This document shows positions 1-9,700 of a DNA stretch of 21,000 nt, one piece after another. Each line of letters begins with the position of its first letter. Position 1 is the stretch's first letter. Below the pieces are notes generated by a model, which had not been told where the DNA came from, made no database searches, and saw only the letters and a program-made list of their open reading frames with translations. The stretch comes from Choristocarpus tenellus KU-1152 (Eukaryota; Phaeophyceae): NCBI GenBank assembly GCA_964200185.2, contig CAXNAD020000365.1, forward strand, positions 1-21,000, in the 5' to 3' direction. The position numbers were made by a program, and so were the translations under genes.

Positions 1-56
1 ATTTAGTATTTCTTTCCGGCGACTGCCTTGGTGGCCGTCCCAGCAAGTCTTCGGGC

Positions 57-81
57 GGGGGGGGGGGGGGGGGGGGGGGGG
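57..81. repeat. poly-G homopolymer, 25 bases
   Basis: An uninterrupted run of G directly precedes the first ~130-bp repeat copy. The equivalent place before the second copy (about 4550-4560) has a shorter interrupted G-rich run. The long run may be an expanded version of that purine stretch, or an assembly or sequencing artefact. Confidence 0.95.
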
Positions 82-90
82 TTTACACCA

Positions 91-221
91 GGGTGTCCAT
101 TTGGGTTATAACCAGGAAAAGTCCACTTACATTGTCCATCTGACATACGCAACCAAATCACCCAAAAATAAAAAACATTGACCCCAAATGGACAACCGCC
201 TCCCCCCCAGATACTTTGAGC
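91..221 (+). repeat. repeat A, copy 1 (left flank of the retroelement)
   Basis: This ~131-bp block matches 4570-4708 at most positions. Both start with GGGTGTCCATT, share a central ACCAAATCA and end with CCCCCAGATACT. Inside this copy, GTCCATTTGGG (95-105) is perfectly complementary to CCCAAATGGAC (183-193), so the repeat can fold into a hairpin. The two copies bracket the decayed pol region, so they could be parts of long terminal repeats. The left copy sits only ~430 bp before reverse transcriptase, with no recognisable gag or protease between, so the element would be internally deleted if they are LTRs. Confidence 0.75.
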
Positions 222-519
222 CAGTTATTGATGCTGTGGTGGAACCCATCACCAAGACAGGCATGGATCTGCAAAAAGATGAACTACATCTCCACTGGCA
301 ACATAGTATACCCAGCCATTCCCTTACAGTTTGGACAGAGGATGGAGGACATTTGGTCAAAATTGCTATCTTACCAAAGGAAAGGTCAAGCTGCCTCCAA
401 AACTATTGTAGGCAATGTCTCCCCGTTGCACATACCCACAATCTCTCAGGTACAAGCACTAGTGCAGCTGCAGCCACAGCCTGACTCTGCAGAACTTATA
501 AATAAGTTAGGGGTGATGT

Positions 520-1190
520 AAAGGTGTTTACAAAGAAGGTATTTTTACACAACTGACTACATCTGAGCAGGAAGAGCTACCAGACAGTGTGGTTAATTTC
601 AGCCCAGTTTTTTTGTGTGCCAGAAGATTAGGTTGCTACACCGCAACTTCTGCTAAATTCCATCTACAACTAGGTACAAAGTCAGTTAGTAGACCCCCGT
701 ATTGCATGACCTCCAAAATATGCGAAACTATCCGCCAATATGCAAACAAAACGGAAAAACAGGGTATTATTGTCAAACCCGCTTCCAGTCCATGGGTTTT
801 CATCTGTTACCATAGTTGCAAAAACTGATAGTTCTCGTCATTTTTCTTGTGTGGATTTTAGAGGAATCCTCACCAAGAATTTCATATGGAATTCATGACC
901 TTTATCATCCATGGAAGTGTGTTTGTCCACAATGGGGGGCTTGAAATATTTATCGCATGTAGATATCCAATAAACCTAATGGCAATTACTGATATTTGAG
1001 GAATATGAACAAAAAAAATGCCTTCTTCACGCCAGACCAGAAATATGAGTTTCAGAGGTTACGGTACAAAAAGGAACTGTGGATCTTCCAACGTTTCATG
1101 TCCGAAATATTGTTTACAACTGGTTCTAGTGCTGGGTTATTGGTATAATCAAGACAATATTTTTTTGATCTCTCAAAATTAACGTAAGGT
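520..1190 (+). pseudogene. reverse transcriptase remnant (Ty3/gypsy pol)
   Basis: Moving between frames, the hallmarks appear in order. There is a lead-in with SVSRPPY near 690 and GIIVKPASSPW at about 760-795, then FSCVDFR at about 840-862 and GGLKYLSHVDI at about 930-965. FFTPDQKYEFQRL (about 1022-1060) and FQRFMSEIL (about 1085-1115) follow. The catalytic YxDD box is recognisable near 1144-1170 but reads NQDN, so the tyrosine and the second aspartate of the active site are lost. At least one +1 frame change falls near 795-800 and several stops lie downstream. Family membership is clear from motif order; the protein is not functional. Confidence 0.85.
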
Positions 1191-1224
1191 CACACCTAAG
1201 GCTTGATGTAACTCAACACAAATC

Positions 1225-1860
1225 CATTATTTGGGACAAGATGTCAGCCCAAAAGAAATAACCACATCACAAGCCCATATTCTAACAGTTTTAGAAATGC
1301 ACCCCCCTCAAGTAGTGAAAGGCCCGCAATCAATCTTAGGTTCAATAGATTTTGTGAGGAAGTACATCCCTCATCTGGCAACTGTTACAGGACCGTTGGT
1401 CGGACTAATTCACCATGTACAGAACAAACCTAAAAATGTAAAAGAACGATTTTTATACCTCAGTAAAATCTCCCACAAAAAACTGCTTTTGAAAAATGAA
1501 AACGAACACTAACAGTAGCTTCAGCCCTCCACTCTCATGAAGTTTTAGAGGAATTTATGATATATGTTGATGACAGTAATTTTGGGACAGGAGCATTTTT
1601 GACCCATAAATATGACCATGAAAGCGATATGATTGTGTATCTCGGTGCCTTGCAGTAATTTTGGCAATCCAATGTTGGAGACGATATGTATGGGGTAAAC
1701 ATTCACAGATATTAGTGACCAATCAGCCTTACAGTGGTTGCATACAGCGCAAGGCACAATCTATTGACTAGGTGAGCTCTAGTAGTGCAAATTTCTTACC
1801 ACCATGCATAATCCTGGCAGACTACAATACATTCCAGACATATTGTCACGACCTCAACCA
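1225..1860 (+). pseudogene. RT connection and RNase H remnant (Ty3/gypsy pol)
   Basis: A 93-codon open stretch at 1231-1512 carries FVRKYIPHLATVTGPL, which corresponds to the segment between the RT palm and RNase H in Ty3/gypsy polyproteins. RNase H follows: YVDDSNFGTGAFL at about 1563-1601 contains the first catalytic Asp of the D-x-S-x-x-G-x-G-A pattern. SALQWLHTAQGT lies at about 1723-1758, and the domain ends with HNPGRLQYIPDILSRP at about 1807-1854, which retains the late conserved Asp. Stops occur after the first catalytic segment and between the two later blocks. Confidence 0.85.
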
Positions 1861-2239
1861 GACAACTTCTGTAAGCCAGCTGCTTCAACTCTTTTATGTC
1901 GAAATATTGGATCGAAGACCAATATCATTGCAACTTCCCAAACAAGATTTCCCCTGCCTCCAAATTGTCTGTGGACTGTTTGGGTGAAACCATCAGAGTG
2001 GCAAATGATTCGAAGCTCTATGTTGGTGCTGTCAAAGGCTTCCTTGTAGTCGATCCAGAGGTACTACCTAGAGCTTGACATGATCAATATGAGCCATATT
2101 TTCAGGTGCTTGGCAGACCTTGAGAACGCCAATTACCTGATTAAGAAACGGAGAAAGCCATGTCTTATTTTATCATGTACAAGAGAAATAGTAAACTTTT
2201 ACTGTACCGCCTTTACCAACCTGGTGACCGGCAGAAAAT

Positions 2240-2800
2240 TGAGAAATCTGTGATCAACTAGTTGCCTCAACCCAAGCCCAGGCTCTCATTCAACATGCCC
2301 TACACGAACATAAGTTTGCTGGTCATTTCTAGTTCAAGCACATATTTGACCATGTATGAGGCAGATTTTGGTGGCCAACCTGACATTAAGATGTTGGGAA
2401 TTGGTATGAAACTTGCCAGTCATGTCAGGGACAGAAGACTTCCCATACTCCTGCTTCAACACCTACAGGGTGTATGCCTACTACACGCCTGTTTCAATGG
2501 CTCACCACTGACCCTGTTAAATCTAAGACCACATCAGATGGTGCAATATGTGCTATTCGCAGTATAGACCATCTTACAAGATTTTGCAACCTTCAATAGC
2601 ATTGCTAGTAAAGAAGAAAAAACCATGGCCAAAGCTCTGTTTTTTTTCCTTTCCAGTTTTGGGCCACCTGAAACACTCTACATTGACCAAGCAAAATAAT
2701 TTGACATTAAATTACTGGCAGAGTTATGGAAAGTGTACAGGCATCACAACATCAAGACTACGGTATATCAATCGCAGGGTAATAGCATATGTGAATGAAC
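2240..2800 (+). pseudogene. integrase remnant with readable D,D-35-E core
   Basis: The zinc-binding HHCC domain reads HALHEHKFAGH at about 2294-2326 (two His) and CQSC at 2414-2425 (two Cys). The catalytic core follows. The first Asp is in TTDPV (codon 2510-2512), then SIDHLTRF. After a +1 frame change near 2593 comes FGPPETLYIDQ, with the second Asp at 2685-2687, and the last acidic residue is Glu at 2793-2795. The last two are separated by exactly 35 residues, the retroviral-type spacing. A stop sits eight nucleotides after the second Asp region and another right after the Glu. This is the best preserved part of the element. Confidence 0.9.
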
Positions 2801-3070
2801 TAATTCCATTATACATGGTATACTGGCCACATGTTGAAATATGGACAAATTTGACTGAGCCTCCTTGTTATCCTCTATACAGCTAGCACATGATAAGCCT
2901 ATAATACCACTGTTCAAGAAACACATTTTTTTTTTCTCATGTTTAGTAGACACCGAATTTGATCAATTTATCATCTTTTGGTGGTTCCTAAGGCCACCCC
3001 TATAACTGAACAAGGAGGTAATACAAGAACAGTGAAAATTTTACTGCTAGCATACTATCTTGACCGACAA

Positions 3071-3150
3071 AATCATGGTGAACTATCACCATTGAGAAAT
3101 TAATCAGTCAAGATCATGGTGAACTACCACCATTGAGAAATTAATCGTGT
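3071..3150 (+). repeat. tandem duplication, 40-bp unit, two copies
   Basis: Two adjacent units (3071-3110 and 3111-3150) share ATCATGGTGAACTA, then CACCATTGAGAAATTAATC with one internal difference. The duplication lies inside the dead retroelement between the integrase core and the GPY/F-like module, so it is probably a neutral local duplication. Confidence 0.9.
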
Positions 3151-3179
3151 TGCTATGAACCACAAACTCCCAATCCATA

Positions 3180-3310
3180 ACCTTCACAGCCATATCATCA
3201 GCTGATTCACCGAACTCCAAACTACTATCTACATGGAGAGGATCTTACGAAGTAAAGGCACCCCTATCACCTACTGCATATCGTGTAAAACACTTTGAAG
3301 ACTGAAACTC
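3180..3310 (+). pseudogene. GPY/F-like integrase C-terminal module
   Basis: In one frame the sequence reads WRGSYEVKAPLSPTAYRV at 3234-3287, matching the pattern of the GPY/F module at the end of many Ty3/gypsy integrases (W-x-G-P-Y-x-V, then leucine, then Y-x-V), with Ser in place of Pro. It lies ~430 bp past the integrase Glu, as expected. The tail beyond it (3390-3844) has two overlapping open frames, lysine- and proline-rich, which I could not assign. Confidence 0.7.
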
Positions 3311-4289
3311 TACAGAGGTGTAGCCACTGAACCTGATATCGACCCCCAAACTATACCTTTCTTAGGATGGGTATTACCCTAACCAGGTCTTGATCAGGGA
3401 TCAAGTTCATAGCCAGCTGTTGGAAGAAAGATCACCCACAATTATATGTACTGATTTCGCTTCCAAGGATTTTTACCATCCAGTGATATTTGGCACAAGC
3501 CAGCTGAAATTCCTGAATGTGCAGAGAAAATTGCAGCCTAACAGGAGAAGAATGATATGGAAACTCCTAATAGAAGAGTCACTATTAATGCAAAGGTTCA
3601 AAAAAGGAAGACCCCTATACCCCTAAAACAGTCAAAGAAATGGATTTACTGCAAGTCGGATGTTGACCAAAAAAGTAACTCGGCCTCCTCTAACTATGAA
3701 AATCCTCCTTGTAGACCGGACTTGGCGATGAATTGCTTGATACTAGTGGGTTGCCAGCCTGAAGATTTGCCATCAGAGTCTACAGATAGAGAAGGTGTGT
3801 CAAATGTTATTCCAAGACAGTTGAAACGACACCAAAATTCTTGAGACCGCATCAGTGTCCAGGTGTTGGAAATATAAACCTCATCTATGTAGATTCACAC
3901 AAAAGATTGGCCCTATATATCTATATACAGAACAGGTTGGTTCTACCTTTCAAAAGCAAGCATACAGTTTAAAACATTTCACAATATTTATCACTAGACA
4001 CGCACACGACATAAATTTTTGAGACATCTTTTTCTCTGGTTTAAAGGCACCTTGGCAATACGTTAGACCAAGTGACAATCAGAGACGAAGAGTTTTCCAA
4101 TCGTTTCTTGACACTGTCCCTGCAACAACTTCCAGTGGATGACCTGAAGAAACCAAATATGTGGTGATATTGAGTTCCATCCCCTAAAATTCTAGGGGCA
4201 CGTAGTAGACAGTCATGTCCATGTCATTTTTCTCACTATACTTTCCAACTGTTACACAAATCTTTCTGCATGAAATGGAGTGGTGGAAA

Positions 4290-4560
4290 CTAGGGCTGAT
4301 CACCACCAGTGGTCCACCTGTTGCACTGAGTTGTTTAAACAACCAGAAGAATTGCTCATTCTTTTCTCCGAAATTCCTATCCGATGTGATGTGCTATTTA
4401 GTCAACTTTGTGTTTGTGTGAGATGGAATCCACATTGGGGAGGGGGAAGACAGGGATGGGTCAAATTTGGGATCTCTGACATACTGTGTGCAGTCATATG
4501 CATTACACACACCATCCTTTGTCATTGTGGCTGTGACTCAAATTATATTGGGGAGGGGGG
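4290..4560 (+). repeat. repeat C, copy 1
   Basis: This block aligns loosely with 5070-5375. Both contain a CTGAGTTGT-T...AAACA..CAG segment, then TTTGTGT, a G..T.GAA.CCACA.TG.GGGGAGG purine-rich block, and CATACTGTGTGCAG / CAGACTGTGTGCAG followed by CATATG and a CCATTGTGGC-like stretch. The shared order over ~270 bp shows common origin. The purine-rich GGGGAGGGGGAAGACAGGGATGGG-like stretch near 4437-4460 resembles a polypurine tract, but a matching LTR edge is not established. Confidence 0.65.
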
Positions 4561-4569
4561 TCTACTACA

Positions 4570-4708
4570 GGGTGTCCATTCGGGCCCTGACCAGGAGAAG
4601 TAAACTAACATTATCCATCCAATGCATGCAACCAAATCAACCAAAAATCTCGACATGGAAAAATAGGCCCCGAGTGGACAGCCACCATCACCCCCAGATA
4701 CTCTGAGC
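4570..4708 (+). repeat. repeat A, copy 2 (right flank of the retroelement)
   Basis: This is the partner of 91-221. The internal inverted pair is also present here, as GTCCATTCGGG near 4574 and CCCGAGTGGAC near 4670, with one mismatch. The T-to-C change in the left arm of this copy relative to copy 1 is matched in the right arm (A to G), which may mean the stem has been preserved or converted. Confidence 0.75.
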
Positions 4709-4756
4709 GTGTTCAAGGGAACAATTAAAGGCCCAGATATACAAGAACCGGATCTG

Positions 4757-4915
4757 AATGAACAGCAAAGAAGACAGTTCAGACCAAAGAGTCATTCTGT
4801 TCGGAGCGATCTTTTTGCAGCTGTGGTTGTCATCACCCAAAGGTCCTTGCCATATTGTTCTGGTCTGGAGGATTCCATTCTGTTCTGTATCACTCAACCT
4901 GAGATGCCAGGGGTT
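4757..4915 (+). repeat. repeat B, copy 1
   Basis: The block begins GAACAGCAAAGAAGACAG and is repeated from about 5010 as GAACAGCAACGAAGACAG, with continuing weaker similarity (TTCTG, GCAG/GCAGTTG, CATC, CTCTG/TCTGG). It is part of the duplicated, LTR-like terrain after the pol remnant. Confidence 0.6.
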
Positions 4916-5007
4916 TTTGTCTGAGCCCCCTTGCATATTTTTCTCTTTTTACTGTAGTGACATCTCAAGCGAACATCAAATGATGTAGAGACCAGACCGG
5001 GCTCTCT

Positions 5008-5400
5008 ATGAACAGCAACGAAGACAGATCAGATCGAAGATTCGTTGTATTCTGACTGACCATTACAGCAGTTGCTGAACTCATCTCCAGATTCCTCTGG
5101 GATCTTGTTCTCATGCCCTGAGTTGTCTGAGCAAACAGCAAGTTTCTCTCCCAAAGGGCCTTGCTTCTGAGTGACATGAATTGGTAATCAACCATGTTTG
5201 AATTTGTGTCGGATTGAACCCACACTGCAGGGGAGGTGATGTTAGAGACAGGTTCCATTCAGGATTTCCTCAACCTTCATGTGACAGACTGTGTGCAGAC
5301 ATATGTGTTGTATGTACAGACTTCTGCCATTGTGGCAAGTCAAGGCAATGTTGTGTGGGTCAAACACACGACTGGGTCGCAGTGATCCCAACAGGGATGG
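5008..5400 (+). repeat. repeats B copy 2 and C copy 2, fused
   Basis: The start (5008-5060) matches repeat B copy 1, and from about 5070 to 5375 the sequence follows repeat C copy 1. The order C1-A2-B1 upstream and B2-C2 here indicates that a terminal segment of the element was duplicated and then diverged. From 5400 to about 5900 I see no gene and no recognisable structure. Confidence 0.55.
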
Positions 5401-5904
5401 TGGATTCAAACCAGCAAAGTTGGGGATTGTATTCTGATCTAAACAGTTGCTGCCAATCACAGTGGGGATTTAGGAACATGTTGCTCTCAGAGTATAAGCC
5501 CTTGCTCACCATGTCTTCGCCCCATCTCTCACTTCTTTCCTGAACCTCATCTTTAGTGACTCTCATCATCCCCCATCACACAGAACTTGACCACTTGACG
5601 TTTCTACTTATTCTTTAGTTTACTGCCAGGGTTTTCCTCTATTTCTAGGACATACATATGTATCATGCACTTAAGCAAAGAATGCTTCAATGTAATCTGA
5701 TAGATTACGAAGGGTTTATTAGTAAGGACCCACACCTAATTCTGAGGCAGGTACATACTCCAAGTGGACAACAATACATCACTCACAACTGAAATGTGAC
5801 TTAGAATTTACATCGTAAAGGCTCACCGGTGCAGTTGCTGTTTTGGCATTAACTCATTTTCCTTTGTCAATCCTCTCCCTATCCCTAGCTCCACCAATGC
5901 CTCC

Positions 5905-6340
5905 TTGACCATGGATGAACAATCTTCACCCACCTCTGCAGCCTCCAATGACCCTGCCACAATAGATCATGCAGGAAATAGGGTATTGCACAAAATAAAT
6001 AATGCAAAACAGTACGATGGTGATTCCAATGGAGAGATCACATGTAACAGACTTTCCGAGCTTGGGGAAATGGTACAAAATCAATATTATCACCTATCAA
6101 TAAATTACTAACGTTGCATTAAAAACCAAATAGGGTGCACTTACCCTGCAGTCTACTACTCCTCAAGCTTGTCATTACTATTTGGATATTCTTGGCACCA
6201 ATCCTTATGCTTGTCAGAAGTTCTTGCAAAAGTTTGGCTAGCTCGGGTTTTAGGCATATTTGCCCGCAATTGCTTCAAAATTGCGTGAAATTGGTATTGC
6301 TACCACAAAAAAAACATTGGCTGGAAGATGACATGTTGAC
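5905..6340 (+). pseudogene. possible broken coding remnant, family unknown
   Basis: An ATG-started frame (5905-6111, 68 codons) with a hydrophilic Ser/Asn/Asp-rich start is followed in another frame (about 6150-6340) by protein-like text, YLDILGTNPYACQKFLQKFG, then two stops and AYLPAIASKLREIGIATTKK. It could be part of a retroelement gag or of an unrelated dead gene. I do not recognise the family. The stretch 6341-6724 shows no supported gene; it holds the presumed 3' end of the SET gene on the minus strand, where I saw no AATAAA just past the stop. Confidence 0.3.
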
Positions 6341-6724
6341 CCCCTGTGGAACCACCGATAGAATAAGAAGAACACACAAAAGCATCAGCAGTCACTCCTT
6401 TTCTCATCCCAATCACATCATCCTACCCTGGCTGTTGAAGGCCATGTTCACAAGTGGACCTGGGTGTCATAACCCACGCATAGTCACACACATACACAAA
6501 ACAAAACATGCCAGAGTACAAACAACTGTAGTAGATCACACAGTGTGAGCAGAGTACCAGCTCAATTCTAATGGGAAAGATAACAAGAAACCACTTTAGC
6601 CCTGGTCGATTTTCTTCACAGTGTCAGCATTAAACCCTGCCACTAAAGGTAATCCTTGTCCTAGAATTCCTTGAAGCGACTTACTTTCTCCCTGTTTCTC
6701 AGCTACATCATAGTGCACATCATA

Positions 6725-6780
6725 TCAAATCAAAGGCACTCCTTGCCCACCGCTCGCATTGAATGGAATAGACAACCCCA
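6725..6780 (-). CDS. SET gene exon 12 (C-terminus and stop)
   Basis: Acceptor TATTCCTTTCAG|TGGG. It encodes GLSIPFNASGGQGVPLI and ends with TGA at 6727-6725. The first two bases complete a Met codon begun by exon 11. An early alternative ending after exon 10 (TAA just past an acceptor near 7130) is possible but gives a shorter, less natural tail. Confidence 0.68.
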
Positions 6781-9700
6781 CTGAAAGGAATAACGTAGTG
6801 GAATAAATCAATGTTACACCACAGAGACAAAAACAGGTATTTCTCTTCTTTCATTAATAAGAACTGAGGGGGACTTCTAGGAGACTTGGTACAAAATAAA
6901 CATACACAAAAAGCAAGAGAAGATTGAACCTACTTGTGATAGTGTATATTGGGCCAGTTGGATGAATTGATCCTGCAACATCGACTACCACCCCACCTGA
7001 GCTATGGTTCTTGACATACAATAAATTACAGTTACTAATACAGACTCAACCTTGAAGTACACAGCACTGGACCTAGTGGTCGGAGCATGGTCAAGGTGAC
7101 AGACTTAAAGTGAGGCGATGGTACAAGATGCTGGGGATTAGGATTAGGGTTAGGGTCTACCTTGGAGTAGGGCAGTGCAGGCAGAGGAAATAACCTTGTC
7201 AGCCCTGGCAAGGGATATGTGTGTGGGGGCAAGGACCAACGCTGCCTGTCTGCGGAAGGATAACACTTCAACAAGTACGCCTGCCCAGCGAACCTGTGAG
7301 ACAAGAAAAGGAAACAACATAGCGCACACTGAACATGAGAAGAATGAAGATGTTTAACAAAAATAGGGATGCACGACGCTTACAAACTCTGAAACTTTGG
7401 AAACAACTGCTCAGTGCTGCTGTGGAAACACAAAACAAAACAAACCCAATACTAACTCAAGAACACACAATACCTGTTCCTCCCAAAGTATCAAAACCAT
7501 GCACCACCTCAAAATGCCCTTGAACACTTTTTTGCAGATATAATACGCAACACTTGGGATTGGGGATGTACAAGAGGGTGCAGGGTGAGTGTGGCCTGGT
7601 AGCTCAATGTATTACGAATAACACATGACACCTCATTCTCCAAAGCCAAGCTGATCACACTCTCCACTGCCTCCAGCCTCTCCTCTAGGATTTCCACTGC
7701 TTCAGCTCCTGAGGGGAGACATACATAGATGGATATGTATATTGTTGATTTATGTAAGGAGTGACATATTGACACTTTCAAATGTATGTTATGTAAATGT
7801 AGGGACAAAAACCTGGAAGCCGTGAGGGATGTTTACAAGAAGCAAGGAACAGCTGTTACACAAAACAAGAATAGAAAAAGGGCATGGTATCTCCATGAAT
7901 AAAATCTACAACAATAATCCTCTCCCTGTATTCCAGGTTGAGCCTACCCTTCCTGACAATGTTATGATTATTGGTGGTACTACTACCACCTAAGAACTCC
8001 TCATTACTTCCAAACAATGATCGGTTTACAAGAGAAGGGAATGGAAAAATAAATGAGAACCCAGTATCGATTGCCACATCACAATAGACAGTCTTTAGTA
8101 GGCAGAAGTCCCACACATTCCCTCCCCCCAAATACTAACCCAAAATATGGAGTACTCGATAGTTAAGAGTCCCACTATATGTTTCTAAATACTACTCCAG
8201 AGTATTTCAAAACAGGCATGTCTTCTAGCTCCGATTATATATTTTGAAAGCAATGGAGTTCAAAATTAACAAAAGAAACAAAATGGAAACCAGTGCGGTA
8301 CTACTATTGGAGACAACAGAAAGATACGACATGGAAAGAGTTATCATTCATATTTCACCTGCTGCTGCCAGGTCATCGTCTTCACCCTCTTCTCCCTCCA
8401 TCCTTTCACCTCTCTCATCTCTAGTATCTCCACGTTCCCCTTCAACCTCCCTCCCCCCAGCAGCTCTCCTCATTGTCACAATTGCCTGTTCTCCTTCTCC
8501 CTCCTCCACTACCCTTAACCCTGTACCCAAGGAAGTGGAGCTGTCACCAACATCAACAACAGCGCCTTCCTCTAAGTTGATATCGGTGAACTTGAACGCA
8601 GAAAGGAGTTGAGCATCTTGCCCTTGACTATTGAAGCAGAGAGGGCACTGACAGCGGAAGCCAAACTGATTGCTGAGCCGTTGGAGACGGTTCGAGCGGG
8701 AGAGCTCACGGGGCTCTAGATAGCAGATCCTGGAAAGAAAAAATGAGTGTGTGTGTGTGTGTGTGATACCATTAAATATTCCTGTCCCTGTAGATTAATT
8801 CTTCATTACTTTGTTGCTTACAGAAATGATATTGCTCAGGTCAGAATCCTTACAATCAACTAGTTCAAGCCGTTATGTTGTGTGCTCATATTTTGCCCAG
8901 CATTGTTGTACAACTGCGTCTAAGTATAATTCACTTTGTTTCTTTCCTTCTTGGCAATATATATATATATTGCATAGTGTTGTGTCAAGAAAAATAATTT
9001 ATGAGCATTTTATTGATCTTGATAGAATCGAAATGTGCGAAGAGTCACAATGTGGCTGTGTGGAATCACTGAGAGTCACCAGAAAGTCTAAAGCAAATGA
9101 TGTATTATGTACACACAACATAAATAAAATGATTATTCTTAGATTTAACAAATTTATACATTTCACAACTCTACAATTGGGGATTTCAGTGACTGATCAG
9201 TTAGACTTAATAAAAAAGTAGTTTGGAAATATGTATTTTTATGGTGTCTCTATTAAATAGAGTGGGGGTCGACCGGGACAGGTTCTGGGATCTCCTTTCC
9301 ATTGTTCAGACCTTCCATGCACAAACACATTTGTTGCATGTACTGAACGTTTGCAGTGATGGGATGCGTGTCAGATGCACAACCAGAACACGACGACGCA
9401 GGCATGATGTGTGCAGTCAACAGCCAGGACTCGAGGAATGCACTGCACTCAGTATCTCTCAACACCCCTTGTTCACTCCACCTTGAGTCACCTTGCTAGT
9501 GGTTGCCATGGTCCCCCATTCAGACAGAGCACGGCCCTTCACAGTGTTACCCATGACGGCCTGTTTTTAGGGTGCACCAACCAAAGTTGTAGGGAGAGGC
9601 TGCCAACATTACCGAGGCGGAAACTTCAGGTCTCCCACATGATAAAAACAAATGGATAAAGATTTATGACCCACTGATGTTTGGGAAAATTTAGAGTATT

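Larger units (their letters stand above)
91..4708 (+). mobile_element. decayed Ty3/gypsy-type retroelement
   Basis: The order of recognisable domains is reverse transcriptase, RNase H, integrase zinc finger, integrase DDE core and a GPY/F-like module. That order, with integrase after RNase H, is the Ty3/gypsy arrangement; Ty1/copia has integrase first. All domains are on the + strand but interrupted by many stop codons and frame changes, so the copy is dead. Repeat A occurs on both sides, and I use it as provisional limits; related repeats continue to about 5400. Gag and protease were not recognised. The stretch 222-520 has two overlapping open frames that I cannot assign. Confidence 0.7.

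Noticed and set aside
91-4708. Calling repeat A copies full long terminal repeats
   Set aside because: They are only ~130 bp, lack TG...CA ends, no primer-binding site or target duplication was found, and related sequence extends well beyond copy 2.
8348-8530. Acidic 60-codon minus-strand frame as a separate small protein
   Set aside because: It is the 3' part of exon 7 of the SET gene, started at an internal ATG.
8811-9221. A 136-codon open frame on the + strand, among the longest in the window
   Set aside because: It lies inside intron 6 of the SET gene, has no recognisable motif, an amino-acid mix typical of AT-rich noncoding DNA, and contains an AT microsatellite.
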